Source: Phocaeicola_A sp964432715 (GTDB lineage Bacteria > Bacteroidota > Bacteroidia > Bacteroidales > Bacteroidaceae). Taken from it: a stretch of DNA of 17,400 bases. Position 1 is the first letter of the stretch. The number at the start of each line of letters is the position of its first letter. Shown one piece after another: positions 8,035 to 17,100 of this stretch. Under the pieces are notes generated by a model. That model was not told the origin of the DNA, made no database searches, and worked only from the letters and a program-made list of their open reading frames with translations. The stretch spans positions 1-17,400 of the forward strand of contig CAYSOW010000042.1 of the NCBI GenBank assembly GCA_964432715.1, given 5' to 3'. A program made the position numbers and the translations under genes.

Positions 8035-8077
8035 GTCTTCTTTCGCCTGAAACGCGCTGTATAACGGAGAATTTTAC

Positions 8078-8085
8078 TACTTTTG
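8078..8085 (+). promoter_or_regulatory. -7 promoter element of the rhomboid operon
   Basis: TACTTTTG matches TAnnTTTG exactly. Transcription would begin a few bases downstream, so a TTG at 8083 cannot serve as start codon and the ATG at 8110 is chosen. No good -33 box is seen. Confidence 0.65.
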
Positions 8086-8109
8086 CGCCGTTATTTAACC
8101 CATTTAGAT

Positions 8110-8790
8110 ATGAATTTACCCCCGGTTACCAAAAACCTCATCATCATCAATGCACTGCTGTTTTTCGCTACTTTCGCGCTGCAGCGGGTGGGCATCGACT
8201 TGACCAACCTGTTGGGACTCCACTTTTTCCTGGCGCCTCAGTTTAAGTTGCATCAGTTGTTTACTTATATGTTCATGCATGGCGGGTTCGAACATATTCT
8301 CTTTAATATGTTTGCCGTGTGGATGTTCGGACGGGTGCTCGAACAGGTGTGGGGCTCGAAGCGGTTCTTGATTTTCTATATCGTGTGTGGCGTGGGTGCC
8401 GGACTCTGTCAGGAGGTGGCGCAGTATGCTTCTTATCTCATGGACGGGCTGAACCGCTATGAGATGGTGAATACTTCTACGGGACTGATTTCGATGTCGG
8501 ATTATCTGAATCTGTGGACCACCGTGGGTGCGTCGGGCGCTATCTATGGTATCTTGCTGGCTTTCGGTATGACTTTCCCGAACCAGCCGATCTATATCTA
8601 TTTTCTCTTCCCTATCCGGGCGAAGTATTTTGTGGCGATTTATGCGGCGCTGGAGCTGTTGCTGGGCTTGGCTCAGACGGGCGACGGGGTGGCGCACTTT
8701 GCGCACTTGGGCGGTATGCTCTTCGGCTTGCTGCTGATTCTCTACTGGCGTAAAAAGTATGGTAACCATGGCGGCCCCTATTATTACTAA
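8110..8790 (+). CDS. rhomboid family intramembrane serine protease (first of a pair)
   Basis: This 226-residue integral membrane protein has six predicted helices and the full rhomboid signature. TM2 holds H57 and the H62-x3-N66 motif (HGGFEHILFNMF), which line the active site. The nucleophile is S142 in VGASGAIYG, a classic GxSG. The catalytic His is H199 in HFAHLGGM. Such enzymes cleave transmembrane segments of other membrane proteins. A loop at ~108-134 between the third and fourth helices is longer than in E. coli GlpG. I place the start at the ATG at 8110 because the -7 box covers the earlier TTG. The gene overlaps the second rhomboid by 32 bp, suggesting translational coupling. Substrate unknown. 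Confidence 0.92.
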   Translation: MNLPPVTKNLIIINALLFFATFALQRVGIDLTNLLGLHFFLAPQFKLHQLFTYMFMHGGFEHILFNMFAVWMFGRVLEQVWGSKRFLIFYIVCGVGAGLCQEVAQYASYLMDGLNRYEMVNTSTGLISMSDYLNLWTTVGASGAIYGILLAFGMTFPNQPIYIYFLFPIRAKYFVAIYAALELLLGLAQTGDGVAHFAHLGGMLFGLLLILYWRKKYGNHGGPYYY

Positions 8791-9664
8791 TCTGCTGCAG
8801 AGCTACCGCCGGGGGTCGATGCCGGTGCGGTTTATCTATCTCAACGTGGGGTTTTTTCTGCTCTGCGCACTCGTTGGTTTGCTGCTGCGGCTGTTCCATG
8901 TGGAGAGTGCACCGCTGTTGCATCAGCTGATGTTGCCGGCGGAGCCGCTGCAGTTGCTCTGCCAGCCGTGGAGTGTGGTGACTTATATGTTCTTGCAGGT
9001 GGAGCCGCTCCATCTGCTCTTTAATATGCTGTGGCTCTACTGGTTCGGACAGCTTTTTCTCTACTTTTTCTCGGAACGGGCGTTCGGGGGGCTTTATCTC
9101 TTCGGCGGACTTTGCGGGGCGGTGCTCTATCTGCTCTGCTTCAACTTGTTGCCGCTCTTTACGCCTTCGGGGAGCTATCTGCTGGGGGCTTCGGCGTCGG
9201 TGCTGGCCATTACGATGGCAACGGCGGTGAGGGAGCCTAACTTCAAGATCCGACTTTTTCTCTTCGGCGAGCTTTCGCTGAAGTATGTGGCGGGCTTGAT
9301 GGTGGTGATGGACTTGCTGCTGATTACTTCGGAGAATGCGGGGGGTCACATTGCGCATCTGGGGGGCGCGCTGGGCGGGCTCTGGTATGCGCTGATGTTG
9401 CGCCGGGGGGTGGATATCACGGCGTGGATCAACCGTTTGCTGGATGGGCTCTCTGTCGCGGTTCAACGTTACTCGCACCCGCTCCGACGGGAACGTCGCC
9501 CCAGGATGAAGGTGCACCAAGGGGGGCACAACGGGGGGACTCGGAGGGCCTCGAAGGAGTCGGGCGAGGAGATGAATCGCATTCTCGATAAACTGAAACA
9601 ATCCGGCTATAACAGCTTGACGACGGACGAGAAGAAGCAGCTGTTTGATGCCTCTAAACGATAA
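8759..9664 (+). CDS. rhomboid family intramembrane serine protease (second of a pair) with cytosolic C-terminal tail
   Basis: A 301-residue second rhomboid. The membrane core has H85-x3-N89 (PLHLLFNMLWLYWFG), the serine loop LLGASASVLA with S145, and the catalytic His H200 in GHIAHLGGALGG. The residue after the serine is Ala rather than the usual Gly (GASA), but Ser and His are kept, so it is likely active. A basic, Gly/His-rich linker (~235-268) leads to a short tail, EEMNRILDKLKQSGYNSLTTDEKKQLFDASKR, the small DUF6576-like domain known from Bacteroidetes rhomboids. An ATG at 8768 is an alternative start. It overlaps the first rhomboid gene and sits 8 bp before the phosphatase-fold gene, so all three should be one operon. 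Confidence 0.9.
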   Translation: MVTMAAPIITNLLQSYRRGSMPVRFIYLNVGFFLLCALVGLLLRLFHVESAPLLHQLMLPAEPLQLLCQPWSVVTYMFLQVEPLHLLFNMLWLYWFGQLFLYFFSERAFGGLYLFGGLCGAVLYLLCFNLLPLFTPSGSYLLGASASVLAITMATAVREPNFKIRLFLFGELSLKYVAGLMVVMDLLLITSENAGGHIAHLGGALGGLWYALMLRRGVDITAWINRLLDGLSVAVQRYSHPLRRERRPRMKVHQGGHNGGTRRASKESGEEMNRILDKLKQSGYNSLTTDEKKQLFDASKR

Positions 9665-9672
9665 CGAAGACG

Positions 9673-10755
9673 ATGAAACATATCGGAAGGTTCTTGGGAT
9701 GGATTTTGCTGGGCATCAACGCGCTCTGTGTCCTCTTTATGTGGCTCTGCGCCCTCAGTCCGTTGCTTCCTCCGGCGAAGCAGCCGCTGCTGGCTTGCCT
9801 GGGGCTGGCCTTTCCGCTGGCCATGATGCTCAACTTTCTCTTCTTGCTTTTCTGGTTTGTCATCTATCGCAAATATATGCTGCTCTCGCTGGTGGCGCTG
9901 CTCACTTGTGCGCAGTGCATCTGGACCAACTGTCCGCTGAATCTCTTTCAGAAGGAGGTGCCCGAGGAGCATTGGAAGGTGCTCACTTACAATGTGATGA
10001 AGTTTAGTGACGATGAGCCGAACACGGAGGCGAAGCCGAACGAGATTCTGACTTACTTGCAGGGGTGCGGGGCGGATGTGCTCTGCTTGCAGGAGTTCGG
10101 GACCAACTTCCGCCTGCGGATGAGTGACATCGAGAAGGCGCTGAGCAACTATCCTTACCATCATGTCTACACTATTCACGGAGGGGGCAACGCACTGGCT
10201 TGCTTCTCGCGTCATCCCATTCTGGCCGCTACGCCCATTGATTATGCCAGTGAGGGGAACGGCAGTATCATCTACCGCATCGACATGGGGGGAGATACGC
10301 TGACGGTGGTCAATAATCACTTGGAATCGAACCACTTGAGCAGTGACGACCGGAGTACTTATGAGGATATGATTAAGGACCCGGAGACGAAGAAGGTGAA
10401 GACGGGGGCGCGCTACCTGTTGCGGAAGCTGGCCTCTACCACTCCTACCCGTGCCGAACAGGCCGACAGTGTGGCGGCGGCGATTCGTCGGTTGCCTCAG
10501 GGGCCGCTCGTGGTGTGCGGCGACTTTAACACCTCGGCCATCTCTTACCCCCACCGCGTCATCGGGAAGGGCCTTACCGACGCCTTCAGTCAGTCGGGCC
10601 GCGGCTTCGGCATCTCCTTCCACAAGAACATGCTCTACTTCCGCATCGACCAACTCTTCATCAGTAACGACCTGCGCAGCTACCGTTGCACGGTGGATTC
10701 CTCCATCGGTGCCTCCGATCACTACCCCCTTTGGTGCTACATCTCCAAGAAATAA
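9673..10755 (+). CDS. membrane-anchored endonuclease/exonuclease/phosphatase family protein
   Basis: This 360-residue protein has about three N-terminal transmembrane segments (~7-27, ~37-60, ~62-85) followed by a complete EEP catalytic domain. Conserved residues are N107 (LTYNVMKF), metal-binding E141 (CLQEFG), H216 (NNHLESN), D284 and N286 (GDFNTS), D326 (RIDQLFIS) and the D349-H350 pair (SDHYPL). The family includes DNase I-like nucleases, sphingomyelinases and inositol phosphatases, so the substrate is open. Whether the domain faces the periplasm or the cytoplasm depends on the exact helix count. It is the last gene of the rhomboid operon, 8 bp after the second rhomboid, and is closed by a terminator. 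A link to membrane or envelope phosphodiester metabolism is inference. Confidence 0.9.
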   Translation: MKHIGRFLGWILLGINALCVLFMWLCALSPLLPPAKQPLLACLGLAFPLAMMLNFLFLLFWFVIYRKYMLLSLVALLTCAQCIWTNCPLNLFQKEVPEEHWKVLTYNVMKFSDDEPNTEAKPNEILTYLQGCGADVLCLQEFGTNFRLRMSDIEKALSNYPYHHVYTIHGGGNALACFSRHPILAATPIDYASEGNGSIIYRIDMGGDTLTVVNNHLESNHLSSDDRSTYEDMIKDPETKKVKTGARYLLRKLASTTPTRAEQADSVAAAIRRLPQGPLVVCGDFNTSAISYPHRVIGKGLTDAFSQSGRGFGISFHKNMLYFRIDQLFISNDLRSYRCTVDSSIGASDHYPLWCYISKK

Positions 10756-10766
10756 GCAAGCCGAAA

Positions 10767-10787
10767 GGGCGGATTCGCCCCTTTTTT
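10767..10787 (+). terminator. intrinsic terminator of the rhomboid/EEP operon
   Basis: GGGCG (10767-10771) and CGCCC (10776-10780) form a short GC-rich stem around GATT, followed by C and six T (10782-10787). It starts 12 bp after the stop codon. Confidence 0.8.
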
Positions 10788-10842
10788 GTTGCTGAAAGCT
10801 AAAATATTGTGGCAGAAACCGCACAAATGTGAAAAAAAGAAC

Positions 10843-10850
10843 TATATTTG
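10843..10850 (+). promoter_or_regulatory. -7 promoter element of secDF
   Basis: TATATTTG matches TAnnTTTG exactly and lies 53 bp before the secDF start. No TTTG appears at the expected -33 distance; the region upstream is A-rich. Confidence 0.65.
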
Positions 10851-10903
10851 CACCCTTACAAATTAGTTTATAAATAATGTATTAAATATAAAACTAAAGA
10901 AAA

Positions 10904-13900
10904 ATGCAGAACAAAGGATTCGTAAAGGTTTTCGCGGTACTGCTCACCTTGGTGTGTGTGTTCTACCTCTCGTTCTCTTTTGTGACTCGCCATCACATGA
11001 GTCTGGCGGCACAAGATCCGAAGGGTGAGACGCACTATTTGGACTCCATGCAAAATGAGAAGGTCTACCTGGGGGTATATACGCTGAAACAATGTCGTGA
11101 AATGGAAATTGGTTTGGGTCTGGATTTGAAGGGTGGTATGAACGTCATCCTCGAAGTGTCTGTACCCGATGTGATTAAGATGTTGGCCGACCACAAATCG
11201 GACGAGGCATTTAATCAGGCTGTGGCCAATGCAGCCAAATTACAGGTGACTAGTCAGAGCGACTTCATCACGCTCTTTATCAACGAGTATCACAAACTGG
11301 CTCCCGAGGGCAAGTTGGCGGAGATCTTCGCTACACAGCAGCTGAAGGACAAGGTGAACACGAAGAGCACCGACGCTGAAGTGGAGAAGGCTTTGCGCGA
11401 GGAGGTGAAGGCGGCCATCGACAACTCATACAATATTCTTCGTACACGTATCGACCGCTTTGGTGTGGTTCAGCCGAACATCCAGGCGCTGGAGGGCGGC
11501 ATGGGTCGTATCATGGTGGAGCTGCCGGGTATCAAGGAGCCGGAGCGTGTGCGTAAATTGTTGCAGGGTTCTGCCAACCTGGAGTTCTGGGAGACTTTTG
11601 ACGCCAGTGAGATTACTCCGTACTTGGTGAACGCTGACAGCAAACTGCGTAGCTTGCTCTCGGGCGAACAACCTGCGGAACAGGATTCTACCGACTTGGC
11701 GGAGGCTCCGGCTGCTGAGGAGTCTCAGGTGGCTGACGCGCCTGCACAGAAGGATTCGCTGAGCGCGGATGAGCTGAAGGCGCAGTTGACCGGTAAGAAG
11801 GCGAATACAGCTGACAATGCGGCTGAACTCGACGCTTACAAGAAGGAGCACCCGTTGCTCGCTATCTTCCAGCCGAACCCTTACGGCAAAGGTTGCATCG
11901 TGGGTTATGCCAGCTACAGAGATACAGCGGAGGTGAATCGCTATCTGGCGATGCCGGAGGTGAAAGCGGTATTGCCGCGTGAGTTGAGCCTGAAATGGGG
12001 TGTGAAAGCTTCTGAGATGGATAAGAGCGGTCAGATTTTCGAGCTCTATGCGATCAAGATGACTCAGCGCAACGGTCGCGCTCCGTTGGAGGGTGATGTG
12101 GTGGTATCTTCTTCGGATACTTACGACCAGTACGGTAAACCGGCGGTCAGCATGAGTATGAACACCGACGGTTCTCGTCGCTGGGCTCAGTTGACTAAAC
12201 AGAACATTGGTAAAGCCATCGCGATTGTGCTGGATGGTTATGTATATAGTGCCCCGAACGTGATGGGTGAGATTACCGGCGGTAACTCTTCTATCACCGG
12301 TAACTTTACTTTGGAGGATACGAAGGACTTGGCGAACGTGTTGCGTTCAGGTAAGATGCCGGCTCCCGCACGTATCGTACAGGAGGACATCGTGGGTCCG
12401 TCTCTCGGTCAGGAGTCTATCAACCAGGGTATCGTTTCTTTCATCGTGGCTTTGATTCTGTTGATGATCTACATGTGCGCTATCTACGGTTTCATTCCGG
12501 GTATGGTGGCTAACGGTGCGTTGATTATCAACTTCTTCTTCACACTGGGTATCCTTACCTCTTTCCAGGCTGCCTTGACGATGTCAGGTATCGCCGGTAT
12601 GGTGCTCTCTCTGGGTATGGCGGTGGATGCCAACGTGTTGATCTACGAGCGTACGAAGGAGGAGCTGAAAGCGGGTAAGACGGTGAAGGCTGCGTTGGCC
12701 GACGGTTATTCGAACGCTTTCTCTGCCATCTTCGACTCTAACTTGACTTCTATCATCACAGGTATCATCCTGTTCTACTTCGGTACCGGTCCGATCCGTG
12801 GTTTTGCTACGACGTTGATCATCGGTATCCTCTGCTCATTCTTCACGGCTGTCTTCGTGACGCGTCTGGTTTATGAGCACTTCATGAACAAGGAGAAATG
12901 GTTGAACCTGACTTTCGATACGAAATGTTCACGCCACATGATGGTGAACACGCACGTCCACTTCATGGGATTGACGAAACGTTCGTTCACGGTGTTCGGT
13001 ATCATCTTGGTGGTTTGCATCATCTCTTTCTTTACTCGCGGCTTGAGCCAGAGTATTGACTTCACCGGTGGTCGTAACTTTGTGGTTCAGTTTGAACAAC
13101 CCACTGAGCCGGAGACGGTACGTGCTTTGCTGCAGGAGAAGGTGGGCGACGCTAACGTGCAGGCCATCGCTTTGGGTACCGACCATAAGACGGTGCGTGT
13201 GACAACCAACTTCCGCATCAACGAGGAGAACCCGGATATCGACTCTCAGATTGAGGAGTTCTTGTTCACCTCTTTGAAGGAGGGTAACTTGCTGGGTGAG
13301 GGTACGACGCTCGATATCTTCATTGATCGCGACAACCGTACCGGTGGTTCTATCATCAGTTCACAGAAGGTGGGTCCGAGTATCGCTGACGATATCAAGA
13401 CTTCGGCCATCTGGTCTGTCATCTTCGCTTTGGTGGCTATCTTCATCTATATCTTGATTCGTTTCCACAACGTGGCCTACAGTGTGGGTTCTGTCGTAGC
13501 CTTGGCGCTCGATACTACTCTCATCATCGGTGCTTACTCGTTGTGCTACGGTTGGGTGCCTTTCTCTCTGGAGATCGACCAGACCTTCATCGGTGCTATC
13601 CTGACCGCTATCGGTTACTCTATCAACGATAAGGTGGTCATCTTCGACCGTATCCGTGAGTACTTCAAGCTCTATCCGAAACGCAGCCACTTCCAGTTGT
13701 TCAATGATTCACTGAACACTACTTTGGCTCGTACCATCAATACTTCGGTGAGTACCTTGATTGTGTTGCTCTGTATCTTCATCCTGGGTGGCGACAGCAT
13801 CCGTAGCTTTGCCTTCGCCATGATTCTGGGTGTGATCATCGGTACGTTGTCTTCTCTCTTCATCGCTGCGCCGATTGCTTACCTCACCATGGGTAAACGT

Positions 13901-13933
13901 ATGCCGGAGGGCGAAGAGACAGAAAAAGCTTAA
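10904..13933 (+). CDS. secDF: fused protein-export membrane protein SecD/SecF
   Basis: A 1009-residue single-chain SecDF that would use the proton gradient to pull proteins through SecYEG from the periplasmic side. SecD half: TM1 (~7-28), the GLDLKGGMNVILEV motif (71-84), the second signature RTRIDRFGVVQPNIQ (180-194), the head domain, IVLDGYVYSAPNV (441-453), then helices from ~505 to 655 with GMAVDANVLIYERTKEE (571-587; D575 matches the essential membrane Asp). SecF half: starts ~691, with IDFTGGRNFVVQF (718-730), a periplasmic domain, then helices from ~833, including AIGYSINDKVVIFDRIREYF (902-921). An Ala/Glu/Asp/Gln-rich segment (~254-300) is a low-complexity insert in the SecD periplasmic region. 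The fusion is normal in Bacteroidetes. Codons favour GGT, CGT and GCT, unlike the neighbours, fitting high expression. It has its own promoter and terminator. Confidence 0.96.
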   Translation: MQNKGFVKVFAVLLTLVCVFYLSFSFVTRHHMSLAAQDPKGETHYLDSMQNEKVYLGVYTLKQCREMEIGLGLDLKGGMNVILEVSVPDVIKMLADHKSDEAFNQAVANAAKLQVTSQSDFITLFINEYHKLAPEGKLAEIFATQQLKDKVNTKSTDAEVEKALREEVKAAIDNSYNILRTRIDRFGVVQPNIQALEGGMGRIMVELPGIKEPERVRKLLQGSANLEFWETFDASEITPYLVNADSKLRSLLSGEQPAEQDSTDLAEAPAAEESQVADAPAQKDSLSADELKAQLTGKKANTADNAAELDAYKKEHPLLAIFQPNPYGKGCIVGYASYRDTAEVNRYLAMPEVKAVLPRELSLKWGVKASEMDKSGQIFELYAIKMTQRNGRAPLEGDVVVSSSDTYDQYGKPAVSMSMNTDGSRRWAQLTKQNIGKAIAIVLDGYVYSAPNVMGEITGGNSSITGNFTLEDTKDLANVLRSGKMPAPARIVQEDIVGPSLGQESINQGIVSFIVALILLMIYMCAIYGFIPGMVANGALIINFFFTLGILTSFQAALTMSGIAGMVLSLGMAVDANVLIYERTKEELKAGKTVKAALADGYSNAFSAIFDSNLTSIITGIILFYFGTGPIRGFATTLIIGILCSFFTAVFVTRLVYEHFMNKEKWLNLTFDTKCSRHMMVNTHVHFMGLTKRSFTVFGIILVVCIISFFTRGLSQSIDFTGGRNFVVQFEQPTEPETVRALLQEKVGDANVQAIALGTDHKTVRVTTNFRINEENPDIDSQIEEFLFTSLKEGNLLGEGTTLDIFIDRDNRTGGSIISSQKVGPSIADDIKTSAIWSVIFALVAIFIYILIRFHNVAYSVGSVVALALDTTLIIGAYSLCYGWVPFSLEIDQTFIGAILTAIGYSINDKVVIFDRIREYFKLYPKRSHFQLFNDSLNTTLARTINTSVSTLIVLLCIFILGGDSIRSFAFAMILGVIIGTLSSLFIAAPIAYLTMGKRMPEGEETEKA

Positions 13934-13996
13934 ACTTACATTTCTCCGTCTTGCCGGGGAACTTTTTTCATTATTGAAATTTTTAATTAAATTGGG

Positions 13997-14034
13997 GGTG
14001 CCTGTTCCACGCAAGGAGCAGGCACCTTTCTTTT
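13997..14034 (+). terminator. strong intrinsic terminator of secDF
   Basis: GGTGCCTGTTCC (13997-14008) pairs with GGAGCAGGCACC (14015-14026) in a 12-bp stem with one G-U wobble around a 6-nt loop. It is followed by TTTCTTTT (14027-14034). It lies 63 bp after the secDF stop; the intervening bases hold nothing I can identify. Confidence 0.88.
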
Positions 14035-14062
14035 GTTTATCTGCTGAAAATCATTATCTTTG
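14032..14062 (+). promoter_or_regulatory. canonical Bacteroides promoter of the tricorn-like protease gene
   Basis: TTTG (14032-14035), a 19-bp spacer and TATCTTTG (14055-14062) match both consensus boxes. The -33 box shares bases with the T-tract of the secDF terminator. The leader to the ATG at 14102 is about 33 nt. Confidence 0.8.
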
Positions 14063-14101
14063 CATATCTAAATCTAGCTATATAATAAATAAGGTGTAAA
14101 C

Positions 14102-17100
14102 ATGATAAAGAAATTATGCACTTGCATTGCCTTGGGACTGGCTTCCATGGCTTCGTGGGCTCAGGCGCCGCTCTGGTTGCGCGACGTACGCCTCTCGCCC
14201 GATGGGAAAGAGATTGTGTTCTGTTATCGGGGCGACTTGTACAAAGTGGCTTCCGAGGGAGGTGTGGCTCAACAACTCACTACCCAATCCTCGTATGAAT
14301 GTAACCCGGTCTGGTCGCCCGACGGTAAGCAACTGGCTTTTGCCAGCGACCGTAACGGCAACTTCGACGTCTTTGTGATGAAGAGCTCGGGCGGCGCGGC
14401 ACAACGCCTCACCTACCACTCGGAGTCGGAGATTCCGACGGCCTTCACGCCCGACGGCAAGAAGGTGCTCTTCACGGCCTCTCTGCAAGACCCTGCCGAG
14501 AGTGCGCTCTTCCCTACGCTCCGTCAGCCGGAACTCTATGCGCTGCCTATCAACGGCGGGCGTCTGGAGCAGGTGCTTGCCACTCCTGCCGAGGCGGTGT
14601 GGTATGCCCCCGACGGCAAGAGTTTCTACTATCAAGATAAGAAGGGTAACGAGAATGAGTGGCGTAAGCATCACACCTCTTCGGTGACGCGCACCCTGTG
14701 GAGCTACACGCCTGCCACGGGCAAGCACGCGAAGGTGGTGGAGCATGCCGGCGAGGACCGCAACCCGGTGGTCTCTCCCGACGGGCAGTCGCTCTACTTC
14801 CTGAGTGAGCGCAACGGTGGCAGCATGAATGTCTACACGGCGCCTGTGGGCAACACGGAGAACCCGAAGGCGGTGACGGGCTTCAAGACGCACCCTGTGC
14901 GATTCCTCTCTATCGACCGCAACGAGACGCTTTGCTTCACTTACGACGGTGAGATCTACTTGCAGCCGAAGGGGGGCAAGGCGAAGAAGGTGAACATTCA
15001 GTTGCAGAGCGATGCCGAGGAGGCGCTCTATACCGAGTCGGTCAACCACGGCAGCAGTGACGCGGCGGTCTCTCCCGACGGCAAGCAGGTGGCTTTCGTG
15101 CTGCGCGGCGAGGTGTTTGTCACTTCGGTGGAATATGGCACGACGAAACAGATTACTCACACGGCTGCGACGGAGAAGCAGGTGACCTTCGGTGCCGACA
15201 ACCGCACCATTGCTTATGCCAGTGAGCGCGACGGGCTCTGGCAGCTCTACACGGCGACGATTGCGCGCAAGGAGGATGCCAACTTCCCCAATGCGACGCT
15301 CATCAAGGAGGAGGCGCTGCTGCCCTCTTCCACCATTGAGCGGGGCTGTCCGCAGTTCTCGCCCGACGGTAAGGAGCTGGCGTTTGTGGAGGGTCGTAAC
15401 CGTCTGATGGTGGTGAACCTTGCCACGAAGAAGGTGCGCCAGATTACGGATGCTTCTACGCACTACAGCACGAGTGGTTCTTTCACTTATCGCTGGTCGC
15501 CCGACGGGAAATGGTTTACGCTGACTTACATTGCGCATCGCCACGATCCCTATTCGGACGTGGGTTTGGTGAGTGCCAAGGGGGGTGAACCCATCCTGAA
15601 CCTCACCGGCAGTGGCTACAGCAATGAGAATCCGCGCTTCGTGCTCGACGGCAATGCGATTCTCTTTGAGACGGAGCGCTACGGTATGCGTAACCATGCT
15701 TCTTGGGGCACGCAGAGCGACTTGATGCTGGTGTTCCTCAACCGGGATGCGTATGATAAGTACCGCATGACGAAGGAGGAGTATGAACTGCAGAAGGAGC
15801 TGGAGGCGGAACAGGCCAAAGAGGCGAAGAAGGCTGCTTCTAAGGGGAATGCGGAGAAGTCGAATAATAAGGATGCTGAGAAGAGTGACAACAAAGATAG
15901 CAAGGATAGCAAGGACAGTAAGGAGAAGAAGGTGAAGGAGATTGTGGTGGAGCCGGAGGGCATCGAGGACCGCATCGTTCGTCTCACCCCTGCCTCTTCG
16001 TCTTTGGGCGATGCCATCATCACGCAGGATGGGGAGACGCTGTTCTACCTGTCTCGCTTCGATGGGGCGCAGGACCTTTGGAAACTGGATTTGCGCAAGA
16101 AGACGACGCAGCAGGTGCAGAAGGGCATGGGAGGCGGCGCCTTGGAGATGGATAGCAAGGGCAATCTCTTCTTGCTGGGCTACGCGATGAAGAAGGTGAA
16201 CAGTAGTACCGGTGCCCCGACGCCGATCAAGGTGGAGGGCAAGCTGAAGATGGACCGCGCGGCGGAACGTGCGGCGATGTTTGCACATGTGCGCTTGCAG
16301 ATTGAGAAGCGTTTCTACGAGAAGAACTTGCATGGGGTCGACTGGAAGGGACTGACTGCCCACTATGAGCGCTTCTTGCCGCATATCGACAATAACTACG
16401 ATTTCTCGGAGATGCTGAGCGAGTTGCTCGGGGAGCTGAATGTGTCGCACACCGGTTCGGGCTATCGTGTGGGCAACCGCGGGGAGAATACGGCCAACCT
16501 GGGCGCCCTCTTCGACTGGAACTATACGGGGAAAGGATTCCGCATCGCGGAGGTGCTGGAGGGCGGACCGCTCAACTATAAGCAGGGAAAGGCTACGGCG
16601 GGCACCATCCTGGAGAAGGTGGACGGCGAGGAGCCTGCCGACGAGGAGGCGCTCTACGCACTGCTCAACGGCAAGTCGGGCGAGAAGGTGCTGGTGAGCC
16701 TCTACAACCCCACGACCAAGGAGCGTTGGGACGAGGTGGTGAAGCCGGTGAGAGAGAGTGTCATCCGCGACTTGCTCTACACGCGTTGGGTGAAGCAGCG
16801 TGCGGCCGACGTGACGCGCTGGTCGAACGGACGGTTGGGCTATGTGCACATTGCCTCTATGGACGACGCCAGCTTCCGTACGGTCTACTCTGACATCCTG
16901 GGTAAGTACAACGAGTGCGAGGGTATCGTCATCGACACCCGCTTCAATGGCGGCGGTCGTCTGCACGAGGATATCGAGGTGCTCTTCAGCGGCAAGAAAT
17001 ACTTCACGCAGGTGATTCGCGGTCAGGAGGCTTGCGACATGCCGAGCCGACGCTGGAACAAGCCCTCTATCATGCTGATGGGTGAGGCCAACTACTCTAA

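Noticed and set aside
8083..8109. An upstream TTG start for the first rhomboid, adding nine residues
   Set aside because: The TTG lies inside the -7 box TACTTTTG (8078-8085), so it would not be transcribed. The ATG at 8110 gives the usual rhomboid N-terminus.
9607..10824. A 405-codon minus-strand open frame opposite the EEP gene
   Set aside because: It covers the EEP gene and its terminator in antisense and has no domain signature. The plus strand has the full EEP catalytic set.
13875..14099. A 74-codon plus-strand frame across the secDF end and the following gap
   Set aside because: It reads out of frame over secDF and through the terminator and promoter, so it is a chance open frame.
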